Translations under genes and position numbers: made by a program
Notes under the pieces: model-generated
Told to the model about the DNA's origin: nothing
The model's database searches: none
Seen by the model: only the letters and a program-made list of their open reading frames with translations
In this document: positions 26,452-35,839 of the stretch, in pieces
Layout: every line of letters begins with the position of its first letter
Numbering within the stretch: position 1 is the stretch's first letter
Source: Bacillus sp. SA1-12
GTDB lineage: Bacteria > Bacillota > Bacilli > Bacillales > Bacillaceae
Assembly: GCF_000981385.1 (NCBI RefSeq)
Contig: NZ_LATZ01000131.1
Location: 186,001 to 250,000, forward strand
DNA: 64,000 nt
Reading direction: 5' to 3'

Positions 26452-27870
26452 TTATTTCCCGTTCTCCCCTTGTTTAGAAGAACTACCCCATGCCTCAACA
26501 TTTTTCAGTCCTTTAATATTTGACACATGGAAGACTGGGTTTTTCCCATTCGCTTTTTGCTTCATATAGTCATTGAGAGCTGCGATCGCAATGTTCCCAA
26601 GCAGCACAATCGCAATCAAGTTGATAATCGCCATTAGTGCCATTAGTAAATCCGCAAGACTCCATACAAAGCTTAATGAAGCGAGAGAACCAAATGCAAC
26701 CATCGCAACAACCGCGATACGGTAAATGTTTAGCCATATTTTATTTGAGTTAATAAACTCAATGTTTGTTTCACCATAGTAATAGTTTCCAACAACTGAA
26801 CTAAAGCAAAATAAGAAGACAATTAGGGCTAAGAATATGCTTGCCCATGATCCCATTGAGGTTTCAAGTGCATTTTGTGTCAGAACAATACCGTCGGATT
26901 CTGTTGACGTATAAAGACCAGACAATAAAATAATAAATGCTGTTGAACTGCAGATTAAAAGTGTATCAACGAAAACGCCAAGAGATTGAATGAGCCCTTG
27001 TTTGACAGGATGGCTGACATCAGCTGTTGCTGCTGCATTTGGCGCACTACCCATTCCAGCCTCATTCGAGAACAAACCGCGTTTTATCCCATTCATCATC
27101 GCAGCTCCCAGCGCCCCGCCAGCTACCTCATTAGCACCGAAAGCACTAGTAAAAATTAAACTGATAACACTTGGAAGTTCAGAAAAATTCACTACCATGA
27201 CATAAAGAGCCATCAAGATATATGCTCCTGCCATAACAGGAACAATGATTTCTGATACCGTTGCTACCCTTTTAAGGCCGCCAAAAATGATCACTGCTGT
27301 AATTACTGTCAAGACAATCGCAATTAATACCTTATTAATACCAAACGATTCATTAAGGGCACTTGTAATCGTGTTTGCTTGTACTGAATTAAATGCCAGA
27401 CCAAATGTTAAAGAGATAATAACTGCAAATGTAACACCCATCCAGCGTGCATTTAATGCTCTTTCCATATAGTAGGCTGGACCGCCTCGGAAAGTGTTGC
27501 CATCTTTCACCTTATAAATTTGAGCCAGTGTACTCTCTATAAACGCAGATGCAGAACCAATTAATGCAATGAGCCACATCCAAAACACTGCCCCTGGACC
27601 GCCTAATGTAATAGCAATTGCAACCCCAGCTAGGTTTCCAGTCCCTACACGTGAAGCTGTGCTTATACAAAAAGCTTGGAAAGAGGATACTCCTTTTTTA
27701 TCAGCCTTAGCCCCTTCGCCTAATAATCTAAACATTTCTCCAATTAAACGGAACTGTACAAACTTTGTGCGAATCGTAAAATAAAGACCAGCACCTATTA
27801 ACAAAATAATTAGAATGTAAGACCAAAGTAAAGTATTTGCTCCATTAATAAAAGTTTCAATTATCTTCAT
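26452..27870 (-). CDS. Sodium:alanine/glycine symporter (AGCS family)
   Basis: A 472-residue membrane protein with about 11 helices. It shows the AGCS signature near residue 60-110 (FQAFCISTASRVGTGNLAGVAIAITLGGPGAVFWMW), where the GTGN and GGPGA elements form the substrate and sodium sites, plus FSNEAGMGSAPNAAATA near 270. B. subtilis AlsT is the best-known relative. It imports alanine, glycine or glutamine with sodium. The ATG follows AGGGGTGG. A cre-like site lies about 100 bases upstream, suggesting carbon catabolite control. Confidence 0.95.
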   Translation of the reverse strand: MKIIETFINGANTLLWSYILIILLIGAGLYFTIRTKFVQFRLIGEMFRLLGEGAKADKKGVSSFQAFCISTASRVGTGNLAGVAIAITLGGPGAVFWMWLIALIGSASAFIESTLAQIYKVKDGNTFRGGPAYYMERALNARWMGVTFAVIISLTFGLAFNSVQANTITSALNESFGINKVLIAIVLTVITAVIIFGGLKRVATVSEIIVPVMAGAYILMALYVMVVNFSELPSVISLIFTSAFGANEVAGGALGAAMMNGIKRGLFSNEAGMGSAPNAAATADVSHPVKQGLIQSLGVFVDTLLICSSTAFIILLSGLYTSTESDGIVLTQNALETSMGSWASIFLALIVFLFCFSSVVGNYYYGETNIEFINSNKIWLNIYRIAVVAMVAFGSLASLSFVWSLADLLMALMAIINLIAIVLLGNIAIAALNDYMKQKANGKNPVFHVSNIKGLKNVEAWGSSSKQGENGK

Positions 27871-27968
27871 CTATACCACCCCTATCTGTATTTTCTTTAA
27901 GCATTCATATCATGTTCATTTCCTGTAAGGGATACACTTTTACTATATTAGCATATTAAACACTTTCT

Positions 27969-27984
27969 TTGAAAACGTTTTAAT
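27969..27984 (-). promoter_or_regulatory. Possible cre site upstream of the AGCS gene
   Basis: TTGAAAACGTTTTAAT matches the CcpA consensus except for one base and is nearly palindromic. It sits about 100 bases before the symporter start, in or near its promoter. Confidence 0.5.
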
Positions 27985-28066
27985 TTTCAGATTTTTACGA
28001 AATTAAATACTAAATAAACTGTTTTCACAGAGTATAGTGAAGCTATTTATTTTATTACAAATTAAT

Positions 28067-28106
28067 GGGTCAGTTTCCCAATTGATTTGGTCGCTGACCC
28101 TTTTTT
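28067..28106. terminator. Hairpin after the methionine gamma-lyase gene
   Basis: Stem GGGTCAG/CTGACCC with an inner CCCAATT/AATTGGG-type pairing and a T-run on the plus strand, 18 bases beyond the lyase stop. Confidence 0.65.
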
Positions 28107-28123
28107 AGAAAGTTCTGCTTTTC

Positions 28124-29314
28124 TTATAATAGAGTATCCAACGCTTGCTTTAAGTCTTCCCAAATATCCTCCCATGCCTCGAGACCAACTGATAAGCGCA
28201 GCAATTGATTTGAAATGCCCATTTTCTGTCTAGCTTCTTCTGGAACGACTGCATGTGTCATGGAAGCAGGGTGTTGAATTAATGTTTCTGCATCACCAAG
28301 GCTTACCGCAATGGGAATAAGCTTGAGCGCGTTAACTGCTTTTAGGGCATCTTCATAGGTTCCTTCAAGTTCAAAGGAAAGGACACCACCGCCTTTTTTC
28401 ATCTGTCTGTTCATTATTTTATAGTCGGGATGGTCTTTGTCACCTGGGTAATAGACTGCCTTAATTTTCGAATGCCCTTTCAAACAGGAATGAAGTTTTT
28501 CTGCATTTTCGCAATGGCGATCCATCCTAACCGCAAGCGTTTTGATTCCCCGAAGCAAAAGCCACGCATCAAAGGGGGAAATGATTCCGCCAATATCCTT
28601 CTGTATGGTTCGTTTTAAATATTGGATGGTCTCTTGACCTCCGACAATGATGCCTGCTATAACATCACCATGCCCGCCAATGTATTTGGTTCCGCTATGG
28701 ACGACAAGATCACAGCCTAATGTTAATGGCTTTTGTAAGTATGGTGTTAAAAATGTATTATCTACAACGACCTTAACCCCTTTTTCTTTCGCAATCTTTG
28801 CGACCAATGCTAAGTCAATTAATTTCATGGTTGGATTAATCGGAGTTTCAAGAAAGATACATGCAGTATTTTCTTGAATATTTGAGATGATCTCATCTAC
28901 TGTAGATAATTCGGAAAAAGAGTAATCGATTTGATATTTTTCCTTTAGCAATTGTAATAAACCATACGTACAGCCGTACACACCCTTTGAACATAATATA
29001 TGGTCATTTTTCTTTGTTAATCCAATTAAGGCTGCTGAAACTGCTGCCATGCCTGATCCAAATGCAAGTGCAGCCTCCCCTTCTTCAAGAACGGCCATAC
29101 GTTCCTCTAAAACTTCAACAGTTGGATTTGAAAGCCTAGAATAAATATACCCATCTTCTATACCGGCAAACCTGCTTGCTCCTTGTTCCATTGTTGAGAA
29201 TGTAAATGTGGATGTTTGATAGATAGGCGGGGTTAGACTGTCATGATAATTTTTTGGAGAATAACCTGCATGAATGGCGATTGTTTCAAAATGAGCCTTA
29301 CTTTCTTTCTTCAT
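28124..29314 (-). CDS. Methionine gamma-lyase (PLP enzyme)
   Basis: A 396-residue Cys/Met-metabolism PLP enzyme, close to the 398 residues of Pseudomonas putida MGL. It splits methionine to methanethiol, 2-oxobutyrate and ammonia. The PLP lysine is Lys210 in VVHSGTKY, Tyr58 and Arg60 lie in YIYSRLSNP, and the residue that sets MGL apart from cystathionine lyases, Cys115 in GVYGCTYG, is present at the position of Cys116 in P. putida (from memory). This supports gamma-lyase over MetB/MetC. It is a single gene; no S-box is visible upstream. Together with the SAM-riboswitch locus at the left edge, it adds to the sulfur-amino-acid theme of the window. Confidence 0.88.
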   Translation of the reverse strand: MKKESKAHFETIAIHAGYSPKNYHDSLTPPIYQTSTFTFSTMEQGASRFAGIEDGYIYSRLSNPTVEVLEERMAVLEEGEAALAFGSGMAAVSAALIGLTKKNDHILCSKGVYGCTYGLLQLLKEKYQIDYSFSELSTVDEIISNIQENTACIFLETPINPTMKLIDLALVAKIAKEKGVKVVVDNTFLTPYLQKPLTLGCDLVVHSGTKYIGGHGDVIAGIIVGGQETIQYLKRTIQKDIGGIISPFDAWLLLRGIKTLAVRMDRHCENAEKLHSCLKGHSKIKAVYYPGDKDHPDYKIMNRQMKKGGGVLSFELEGTYEDALKAVNALKLIPIAVSLGDAETLIQHPASMTHAVVPEEARQKMGISNQLLRLSVGLEAWEDIWEDLKQALDTLL

Positions 29315-29479
29315 TGAAATTCCCCTCTTCCGATAGGATAAATCTGAAGTGTTTCTGTCTATAAATAGGCGCTTTTGCTATATCATATTTATTCCAGATT
29401 GATTTCGTCACATATTCCACTCATCATTTTATTTGGAAAACCTTTTGAACTTTTAAAGAAACATATTTTCGGAAACTTT

Positions 29480-29555
29480 GTTGCTACTTACCAAGCGGGG
29501 CAATTTCCGCTTCAAAAGCTTGCTTTCCGCGAAGCGGCGAGTCCCCTCTATGTAA
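29480..29555. repeat. Fragment of the TTGATTGGAGCG-type dispersed element
   Basis: Within the 391-base gap between two genes, GCTTGCTTTCCGCGAAGCGGCGAGTC matches one arm of the common element. No other feature is visible in 29315-29705. Confidence 0.5.
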
Positions 29556-29705
29556 ACACCTGAATGAGTCTTATTCCTCCAGCAGAGTCTGGTAACCCAA
29601 TTAACATGAAACAGTTTTTTCAAAGAACCTATTTAATAACAACATTCTCTTAGAAAAGAGCTAATATAAAAAAGCACCTACAATGTAGATGCTTTAAATC
29701 ATGAT

Positions 29706-30833
29706 TTAAATGGTCACTTTCTCTAATAGCTGACTTTCATCTCCATATATGTACTGTTTAAAAAGTTCTAAACGTTCCTGTTTTGACGGTGGATGAAATG
29801 TAAGTAACTGAGATACTAACAGGAGATAGGATGTATCCAACGAGGTTAAGAAGTTCATTCCGCCTAATAATTTTGCAGATTGGGTTGATATTTGTTCAAT
29901 TTTCCTTTCAATACTCTCTCTTACAAGTAAAACCTCGTTTAATAATAAATCTACAAATTGATTATTTATAAATTTATACGCGATTCCTTCAAGAGCATTC
30001 ATGGACTGAACTAAATCGGCTGTCAATTCATGAACTTTCTCAATATTTATGTGTTTTCCCGATTTGATAACCCGTTCCATCATCGATGATACAACCCCAA
30101 TATAGGAAGCTGTTGCAAGTATTTCAAACCAAATTAAACCGTTGAGGATAACCGGACTTACGTTTTCCTCTGTTCCGGCATGAAAAATATCTTCATCTGC
30201 AACAAATACATCTTCCAGTACCACTTCATGAGTATCCGTTCCTTTAAGTATCCAATGATTCCAAAAATCATTTACCTTTATACCAGGTGTATGACTAGGA
30301 ATAATGATGATTGCCAACTGGTCACCTGGGAGCTTAACACTTGCCGTCAATAAATCCATCCTGTGAGATAAGGTACATGGTTTTTTCCTTCCGTTAACAA
30401 GGATTCCACCTGGAGCAGCTTTTGCTTCCACAGAAGGAGAAAAAATCGACTGTTGAATCCCTTCAGCAAATGCCGAAGCCACTAAAAGATTCTCTTCCGC
30501 CACTCTTCTCAGCAGTCTTTCAAGATCAGGCTGTACGCTCATCGCACCGATTAAGGAGGCTACTGAAAATTGATGCATCGTCATGGCTATTGCTAACGAA
30601 GGGGACCGTGAGCCAATCGCTCTTTGAATATAAATAGCATCCAGTGCACTAGCACCCTTGCCGCCAAATTCCTTTGGGATCATAAGGGAAGGTACGCCAG
30701 TTTCTTTAAGTAAATTCAAGCACTCATTCTCCTTGGACTCTCGATCCATAAAGGCATAAACTGATAATTTTTCATCCAGACCTGGAAAATAGGTCTCTAA
30801 TACGACGCGTTCCTTTGCTAATAATAATGACAT
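29706..30833 (-). CDS. Acyl-CoA dehydrogenase-like flavoprotein
   Basis: A 375-residue protein with acyl-CoA dehydrogenase layout: N-terminal helices (ETGVPSLMIPKEFGGKGAS, near 45-63), the middle strand domain (VNGRKKPCTLSHRMDLL and LKGTDTHEVVLEDVFV), and a C-terminal helical domain ending in SAKLLGGMNFLTS. The family usually oxidises acyl-CoA using FAD. The expected SGNGG-type FAD loop and a glutamate base are not evident, so it may be a diverged, DszC/nitroalkane-oxidase-like or inactive member. Start after AAGGAGAG. It is a single gene with no fatty-acid genes beside it. Confidence 0.75.
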   Translation of the reverse strand: MSLLLAKERVVLETYFPGLDEKLSVYAFMDRESKENECLNLLKETGVPSLMIPKEFGGKGASALDAIYIQRAIGSRSPSLAIAMTMHQFSVASLIGAMSVQPDLERLLRRVAEENLLVASAFAEGIQQSIFSPSVEAKAAPGGILVNGRKKPCTLSHRMDLLTASVKLPGDQLAIIIIPSHTPGIKVNDFWNHWILKGTDTHEVVLEDVFVADEDIFHAGTEENVSPVILNGLIWFEILATASYIGVVSSMMERVIKSGKHINIEKVHELTADLVQSMNALEGIAYKFINNQFVDLLLNEVLLVRESIERKIEQISTQSAKLLGGMNFLTSLDTSYLLLVSQLLTFHPPSKQERLELFKQYIYGDESQLLEKVTI

Positions 30834-30884
30834 CCGTGCACTCTCCTTCGTTATTTTACCTTCTAAAATATTTCTTTTATCCCA

Positions 30885-30985
30885 ATCTTAACGGTCAGTA
30901 TTGACCTGAGCTGCGAAGATTTAGTTTAGCTTTACTGTCCGTAAAGATCCGATAAGTCTCGCTTACCATCATCGGGGGATGAAGT
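30885..30985 (+). repeat. Dispersed repeat, TTAACGGGCAGTA family, copy 2
   Basis: Starts CTTAACGGTCAGTA, continues to TACTGTCCGTAAAGATCCGATAAG and ends CATCATCGGGGGATGAAG, parallel to the copy at 56.1 kb read from its minus strand. Ends are inverted. Confidence 0.65.
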
Positions 30986-31011
30986 AACCCCCCTCTGATG
31001 GAAGTCTCGCT

Positions 31012-31386
31012 TTAAATGGATTCATCTTGTTTTCCGATAAAGCCGGATAGAATGATAAGAGAATAAGCCCACAATAACCATGAAGCAAAATACTTATCCG
31101 TATGAGGCTCAAGGTTTGGAAATAGATTTTGGAAATAGATAAGAACGATAGCATCGATTAACATGCCTGGCAGAGCGATAAAGAGTGCTGCTTTTATTTT
31201 TTGATTCGAATTAACTTTTTTCCATTTATAAATAGGGAACGTTAAAACAGCGATTAACGGTACAACCAGAATATATGACAAAATCATCAGCATTGGCTGA
31301 TCATACAGGAAAAAGAACTGTCCTCCTAATCGAAAAATCAATGACGCTCCAAGCCAAACTAGAAATCCCCAAAATAGAAAAAACAT
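31012..31386 (-). CDS. Small four-helix membrane protein (DUF5367-like)
   Basis: A 124-residue protein with four hydrophobic helices (about 5-20, 30-52, 65-85 and 100-120), ending in GKQDESI. It resembles DUF5367 membrane proteins, whose function is unknown. The start is taken at ATG 31386 with GAGGAG 8 bases upstream, rather than the in-frame GTG at 31395. It lies 37 bases after a TetR gene on the same strand and is probably controlled by it. Confidence 0.78.
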   Translation of the reverse strand: MFFLFWGFLVWLGASLIFRLGGQFFFLYDQPMLMILSYILVVPLIAVLTFPIYKWKKVNSNQKIKAALFIALPGMLIDAIVLIYFQNLFPNLEPHTDKYFASWLLWAYSLIILSGFIGKQDESI

Positions 31387-31423
31387 GTTGAACACTCCTC
31401 TAACTTTTTTTGCTAATTGCCAT

Positions 31424-32026
31424 TTAGTTGTTTGTCTTTGAGTTATCTAAAAGATTTTTTAACAATTGCTGCAAATCATGATAAATGCGTTCCATATCAT
31501 TCTCTTGATTCATTAAAGCTTGTAAAGCCAAGCCATCAAATAATGCATTTAGTAAGACACTCCAAACATCTGTGGAGACGCCGTGGAGAGTTGAATCTTC
31601 AATTAAACTGTTAATTTGATCTTTCAAAGCCCGGTTCTCATAACTTAATAGGCTTCCTAATTGTTCTCGTATTTGTTCATTATTAAAACCTGCAACGGCT
31701 AATGATAAAAATAATTTATGATAGTACGCATCCTTTGTTGTCCGTTCGTAAGCAGACTTTAAGGCGAGTTCAATCCAATTTTCATTAAGATTTTTCTTTT
31801 GATCAGCAAGCCGATCCAACTCTCCCCAAGAATTTGTACATACATCATTTACAATTTCCAGCATCAATTGATCTTTGCTGCGAAAATGGTAATAGACTGT
31901 GCCTTGAGAAATCCCGGCTGCTTCTGCAACAGATTTTAATGTAAGACTTTGCATCCCCTTTTCAACAATACAACGCTTGGCAGCCTCGATTAATTCTTCT
32001 TTGGTAACAACATTTGGTTTAGCCAT
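31424..32026 (-). CDS. TetR-family transcriptional regulator
   Basis: A 200-residue repressor. The helix-turn-helix spans about 9-55 (KEELIEAAKRCIVEKGMQSLTLKSVAEAAGISQGTVYYHFRSKDQL), the standard TetR signature. The C-terminal two-thirds is a helical ligand-binding domain with no specific match. AGGGGAG precedes the ATG. It leads a two-gene unit with a small membrane protein, which may be its target. The MFS gene of the neighbouring biosynthetic operon lies 240 bases upstream on the same strand but is separated by a repeat remnant, so joint control is uncertain. Confidence 0.92.
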   Translation of the reverse strand: MAKPNVVTKEELIEAAKRCIVEKGMQSLTLKSVAEAAGISQGTVYYHFRSKDQLMLEIVNDVCTNSWGELDRLADQKKNLNENWIELALKSAYERTTKDAYYHKLFLSLAVAGFNNEQIREQLGSLLSYENRALKDQINSLIEDSTLHGVSTDVWSVLLNALFDGLALQALMNQENDMERIYHDLQQLLKNLLDNSKTNN

Positions 32027-32084
32027 ATCTTTACTCCCCTTCTTACTTCCTCAGAGCCATTTTTACTTTTTTAGGCCGTTAAAC

Positions 32085-32175
32085 TTGCTGTTGATTAGAG
32101 CGAGAGGTGCTCCATTTTTCGCAAAAGGTCTGGGATCCTCTTGGTGCATGACACGCCTGTGAGTCTCCCTTTGCC
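32085..32175. repeat. Degenerate TTGATTGGAGCG-type dispersed element
   Basis: GTTGATTAGAGCGAGAGGTGCTC at one end, GACACGCCTGTGAGTCTCC at the other. It lies between the MFS gene and the TetR gene, where no coding sequence is seen. Confidence 0.6.
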
Positions 32176-32265
32176 TTACTTTTTATAGCAGGCGCCGCAT
32201 TAATCCATACCAAAATGGTGCCAAAATCAACAATCAACTTTAACATAGCCTTTCTATAAGTTACT

Positions 32266-33489
32266 TTACATTTTTTCTTGGACATTGTGAAAAGATTTAT
32301 TTTTTCGCTGCCAATATAGTTGGACAATGAGGACCAGCATGAGCAGGGTTGCCGGAAGCAGTAAAGATGTATAGAAATAATTTGCTCCATTATTTACACC
32401 GCTTAGCGCATAATGACGGTAAATCTGTGATGAAATAGTGCTTCCTATTACTGCACCAAGCAGGCGAGACATATTGATCATTGAGGAGATAAAGCTATGA
32501 TGCTTTATTTCCATTTCAATCATTGCCTGTGATGTACTGCTAATGATAATAAGCCCTAATCCCAAACCAACAAACAAGTTGACCATTGCAAGAGAAAACA
32601 ATCCGAAGTTGGAGGTTAAGATAATAACCAACAGACTGCATACTAAGAAGGCAACTCCAGCAAACGCTAAGGTAACTAGTGATACCTTTTTTTCCATCCT
32701 TCTGATAATAACGGCTGCTAAAATAATACTGATGCACAATGGAACAACCCCAACCGCTATCCCAAAGGTAGAATCAATAAAGGTTGATAGGATAAATGGT
32801 TCTACATATAAAATACTATTTAAAATAAACCCTACGCCAAAATTTAATAGCATGGTATAAAGTAAAATAGATCTTTTAAATAGGTCCTTTAACTGAAGAG
32901 TTCCAAATAACTCTGTATCTTTTTGCTGCTGGATTTGAGCGGTAAATAGGAAAATCACGAAAAAAACGAGCACGTTTATGAGAAAAACGATTTTCCAGTT
33001 TCCAAATTGCCCAATAACTCCGCCAAGAATCGGACCGACTGAAGCAGCTAATGCACCAATTGCTCCCCATATCCCGATTATTTTTGTATACCCCTCTTTA
33101 TTGCTTTGATTTAACATAAGCACAAGGCTGATTGGAACAATGATAGATGAGCCAATTCCTTGAATAATACGTGAGAGCAACAAGGATAGAAAAGATGGGC
33201 TTAACGCTCCGCACAAGGCCCCGCATCCAAACAGCAAGACCCCAATAAAGAACATTCGTTCATTCGCAATTCGTTTTGAAAGAATGCCTACTAAAGGCAT
33301 CAATAATGCAAACGGCAAAATATAGCCATTCATAATCCAAATGGATTGCGACATATTGATTTGCAGATCTGTCTGGATGATAGGTAATAAAACATATAGT
33401 AATGTTCCATCCTGCATGACAAAGAATACACTAAGACCGATGATCCAAAGATAAACTTTTGGTGAAATGCCCTTACTTAGCTTCATCAT
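32266..33489 (-). CDS. MFS exporter at the end of the aminotransferase/BtaA-like operon
   Basis: A 407-residue transporter with about 12 helices, of the drug-exporter type: helix 1 has MQDGTLLYVLLPIIQTDL and helix 5 carries motif C as GALAASVGPILGGVIGQFGNW. The stop of the upstream dehydrogenase gene is one base before its first ATG (33489; a second ATG at 33486), so the two are translationally coupled. This makes it the natural export step for whatever the three enzymes make. A uniporter or importer role cannot be ruled out. Confidence 0.87.
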   Translation of the reverse strand: MMKLSKGISPKVYLWIIGLSVFFVMQDGTLLYVLLPIIQTDLQINMSQSIWIMNGYILPFALLMPLVGILSKRIANERMFFIGVLLFGCGALCGALSPSFLSLLLSRIIQGIGSSIIVPISLVLMLNQSNKEGYTKIIGIWGAIGALAASVGPILGGVIGQFGNWKIVFLINVLVFFVIFLFTAQIQQQKDTELFGTLQLKDLFKRSILLYTMLLNFGVGFILNSILYVEPFILSTFIDSTFGIAVGVVPLCISIILAAVIIRRMEKKVSLVTLAFAGVAFLVCSLLVIILTSNFGLFSLAMVNLFVGLGLGLIIISSTSQAMIEMEIKHHSFISSMINMSRLLGAVIGSTISSQIYRHYALSGVNNGANYFYTSLLLPATLLMLVLIVQLYWQRKNKSFHNVQEKM

Positions 33490-33490
33490 T

Positions 33491-34654
33491 TTAAACTCTC
33501 ACTTTTAATGGATTTTTTTCGCTTTCTGCCTCAATCATCCGCTGTAAATTAGCATCAGCGATTTCCATTGCGATTTCTCTTGTAGTTTTACTTTGCTTGC
33601 TGCTTTCAACTAATAGTTGCTTGACCTTTTCTCTAATGCGTTTTGAACATTCATAAAAGACATTTTCAACATCTGCTTGAGCTGTAATTAACAAGCCGAA
33701 GCCTGTGGCAGAACCAGAGTTGACGACAAAATCCGGTAAAACGGTGGTATGCTTGTTTTTTAATATCGTGTCAGCCTCAGCTGTTGTTGGCATATTGGCT
33801 CCTTCAATAATTAAATTTGCCGCTATATGATTGGCATTTTCCTTCGTAATGACTCGTGAAACTGCAGCAGGGATAACTATATCCACAGGTAATGTGAAAA
33901 TATCATGAGCATCCAAAAATGTATAATTCGTTAAATGGTCTCTGTTAATTAGACCATTATCGGTTCTGGCCTTCTCAAGATCGTGAAAAGGTATTCCATT
34001 TCCAGCAAAAACAGTCCCATGTTTGTCACTGATAGCACAAATTTTCACACCCTTTTCTGCAAGCAAGTGAATAATACCGCTGCCTACTGTGCCAAACCCT
34101 TGTACGGCGACCTTTACAGATTGAAGATCTAAATGTAAATAATCGATTGCTTCCTGAATGGCTTCTAATAACCCAAAGCCCGCCAGGTAATCCATAAATT
34201 CTTCACTTAGCAGATCATCAATGGTTTTCCCTTCAGGCAGACGGACATCAACTCCCATTTGACTCCATCTTTCAACGACAAGCTTGCTCGGATCAAATTG
34301 GATACTTTGATATACATGCTTAACATCAGAGCTCGTTATTCCCATATCTTCACCAACTAACAGCATGGTTCGTAAAATTGGTTCTGCCATTTTCGCAAAG
34401 GCGGCAATTATCTCTTGCTTATTCTCGGAATTAGGATCACCAACAATTCCAATTTTCGCACCGCCTAACGGGATATCCATGATGCTGTGCTTATAGGTCA
34501 TGATTTCGGCTAGATTTCGTATTTCATCCATTGTGACATTTGGATCCATTCGGATGCCTCCTGCTGCCATCCCGCTTATTAGCCGGTCAATGACAATAAA
34601 CGCTCTCGTTGATGTCTTGGGATCAAATAGTTCTATTTCATACTGTGCATTCAT
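33491..34654 (-). CDS. Glu/Leu/Phe/Val-type amino-acid dehydrogenase
   Basis: A 387-residue NAD(P)-linked dehydrogenase. The N-terminal domain has GGIRMDPNVTMDEIRNLAE and the catalytic KHSIMDIPLGGAK; the Rossmann domain follows with VAVQGFGTVGSGI at about 190-202. Family members interconvert amino acids and 2-oxo acids with ammonia. The frame opens further upstream, but ATG 34654 has GGAGG 7 bases before it and overlaps the preceding TGA as ATGA. Its operon partners (aminotransferase-reductase fusion, BtaA-like enzyme, exporter) suggest a biosynthetic role, for example recycling the amino donor or reducing an imine or keto intermediate, rather than central glutamate metabolism. Confidence 0.85.
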   Translation of the reverse strand: MNAQYEIELFDPKTSTRAFIVIDRLISGMAAGGIRMDPNVTMDEIRNLAEIMTYKHSIMDIPLGGAKIGIVGDPNSENKQEIIAAFAKMAEPILRTMLLVGEDMGITSSDVKHVYQSIQFDPSKLVVERWSQMGVDVRLPEGKTIDDLLSEEFMDYLAGFGLLEAIQEAIDYLHLDLQSVKVAVQGFGTVGSGIIHLLAEKGVKICAISDKHGTVFAGNGIPFHDLEKARTDNGLINRDHLTNYTFLDAHDIFTLPVDIVIPAAVSRVITKENANHIAANLIIEGANMPTTAEADTILKNKHTTVLPDFVVNSGSATGFGLLITAQADVENVFYECSKRIREKVKQLLVESSKQSKTTREIAMEIADANLQRMIEAESEKNPLKVRV

Positions 34655-35817
34655 GGGGTAACCTCCTTTTTTGCTACCTGAAAAGAAAAGGCAAACGCAC
34701 AATCCTCTTTATCCAATCTTTCCATCATCTCTTTTTGCAAGGTCAAACGCGGGAACTTGGCTTCAGGGAACTTCCGCTTTGCAAGAAAATTTCGAAAACA
34801 AACAATTCCATTTGTCCGCATCGTTCTTTCCACTTGAGTTAGGATGGTTTCAAATTCTTCCTTTGGAATCCAGCCTGAAATATCTGAAAGTGAAAATTTA
34901 TCAAGTGCTTCGTCAGGGCTTTGTGCTAAAAATTGATCAATTCTTTCCGTCACAATCTCAACACAATCGATATTCTTTTTGATTGTCTCATAATGTTTTT
35001 TTTGCAGGTATACAGGGAGTGCCTCATCATTCATGTATTTACTGCAAAATAAAAAGGTCATAAAATGATTCTCTCTCACTAAATGCTCCCTAAAAGAGTG
35101 GTCAAACCGAGAGAGCATATAATCCCCTATCGAAAAACCATCTTCCACTTGGTTAAAATAACTAGGATCACCTAAGAACATTTCAAAAAACTTCTTTTTA
35201 CTGCATGTTCGAACAAGCCATCTCCAAAAAGGGGTATTCCATTTTTCCTCATAAAACCTTCTCTGTTCTTCTATCGTTTTACATTGTAATAACTGTTTAA
35301 ACTGTGGTCGTTTTACTCGGAAAATAAGTGAGCCTAAATACTTTTTATAAAACATCTCATGCTTGCCTAAGTAGATCAATCCTTCTTCTATCTTTGAAAG
35401 ATGTGATTGCCAAAAAGCTTGGGCAGGCTGTGAAAGGTGATGTTTTAATACTAAATATGTTTCTTTTCGTAACACTTTACTTGATTTAATTCCAAGAAAT
35501 GCTAAACACTCATCATGACTAAGTTCTTTTATAGCTGCCATCTTTAGTTCCAAAAGAAAATTTTGGTTTGGATTTGCATCAACCGAGTATAACTTTTTAG
35601 GGGCATTTACTAGTAATGCAAGACTTCGGCAACCGCTGCCAGTGATTGAAACAACCGTATCATCGGGTTGTATTTGCAAGGCTTTTAATTCCGACTCCGA
35701 ATCCTCATCACTTGTCGTATAAAGCAGCCATTGATCGCGGTAAATGCTGTGCTCCATTTTTTCCTCAGTCCAGCTTACATGTTCTGGTTTAAGAGATTGA
35801 TTTGTCTGAATGGTCAT
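34651..35817 (-). CDS. BtaA-like 3-amino-3-carboxypropyl transferase (DUF3419)
   Basis: A 388-residue protein of the DUF3419 family. The SAM-binding part (about 52-95) reads VVSITGSGCRSLALL and then LYSVDANPNQNFLLELKMAAI, the pattern of BtaA, which moves the 3-amino-3-carboxypropyl group of S-adenosylmethionine to diacylglycerol in betaine-lipid synthesis. The tail has ISGWIPKEEFETIL and GIVCFRNFLA, as expected. No BtaB N-methyltransferase is nearby, so betaine lipid is unlikely here; the acceptor may be an amine. The gene starts 22 bases after the fusion gene's stop and ends in an ATGA overlap with the dehydrogenase. Family assignment is confident, acceptor unknown. Confidence 0.83.
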   Translation of the reverse strand: MTIQTNQSLKPEHVSWTEEKMEHSIYRDQWLLYTTSDEDSESELKALQIQPDDTVVSITGSGCRSLALLVNAPKKLYSVDANPNQNFLLELKMAAIKELSHDECLAFLGIKSSKVLRKETYLVLKHHLSQPAQAFWQSHLSKIEEGLIYLGKHEMFYKKYLGSLIFRVKRPQFKQLLQCKTIEEQRRFYEEKWNTPFWRWLVRTCSKKKFFEMFLGDPSYFNQVEDGFSIGDYMLSRFDHSFREHLVRENHFMTFLFCSKYMNDEALPVYLQKKHYETIKKNIDCVEIVTERIDQFLAQSPDEALDKFSLSDISGWIPKEEFETILTQVERTMRTNGIVCFRNFLAKRKFPEAKFPRLTLQKEMMERLDKEDCAFAFSFQVAKKEVTP

Positions 35818-35839
35818 TCTTTTAAGAGCTCCTTTCTTA

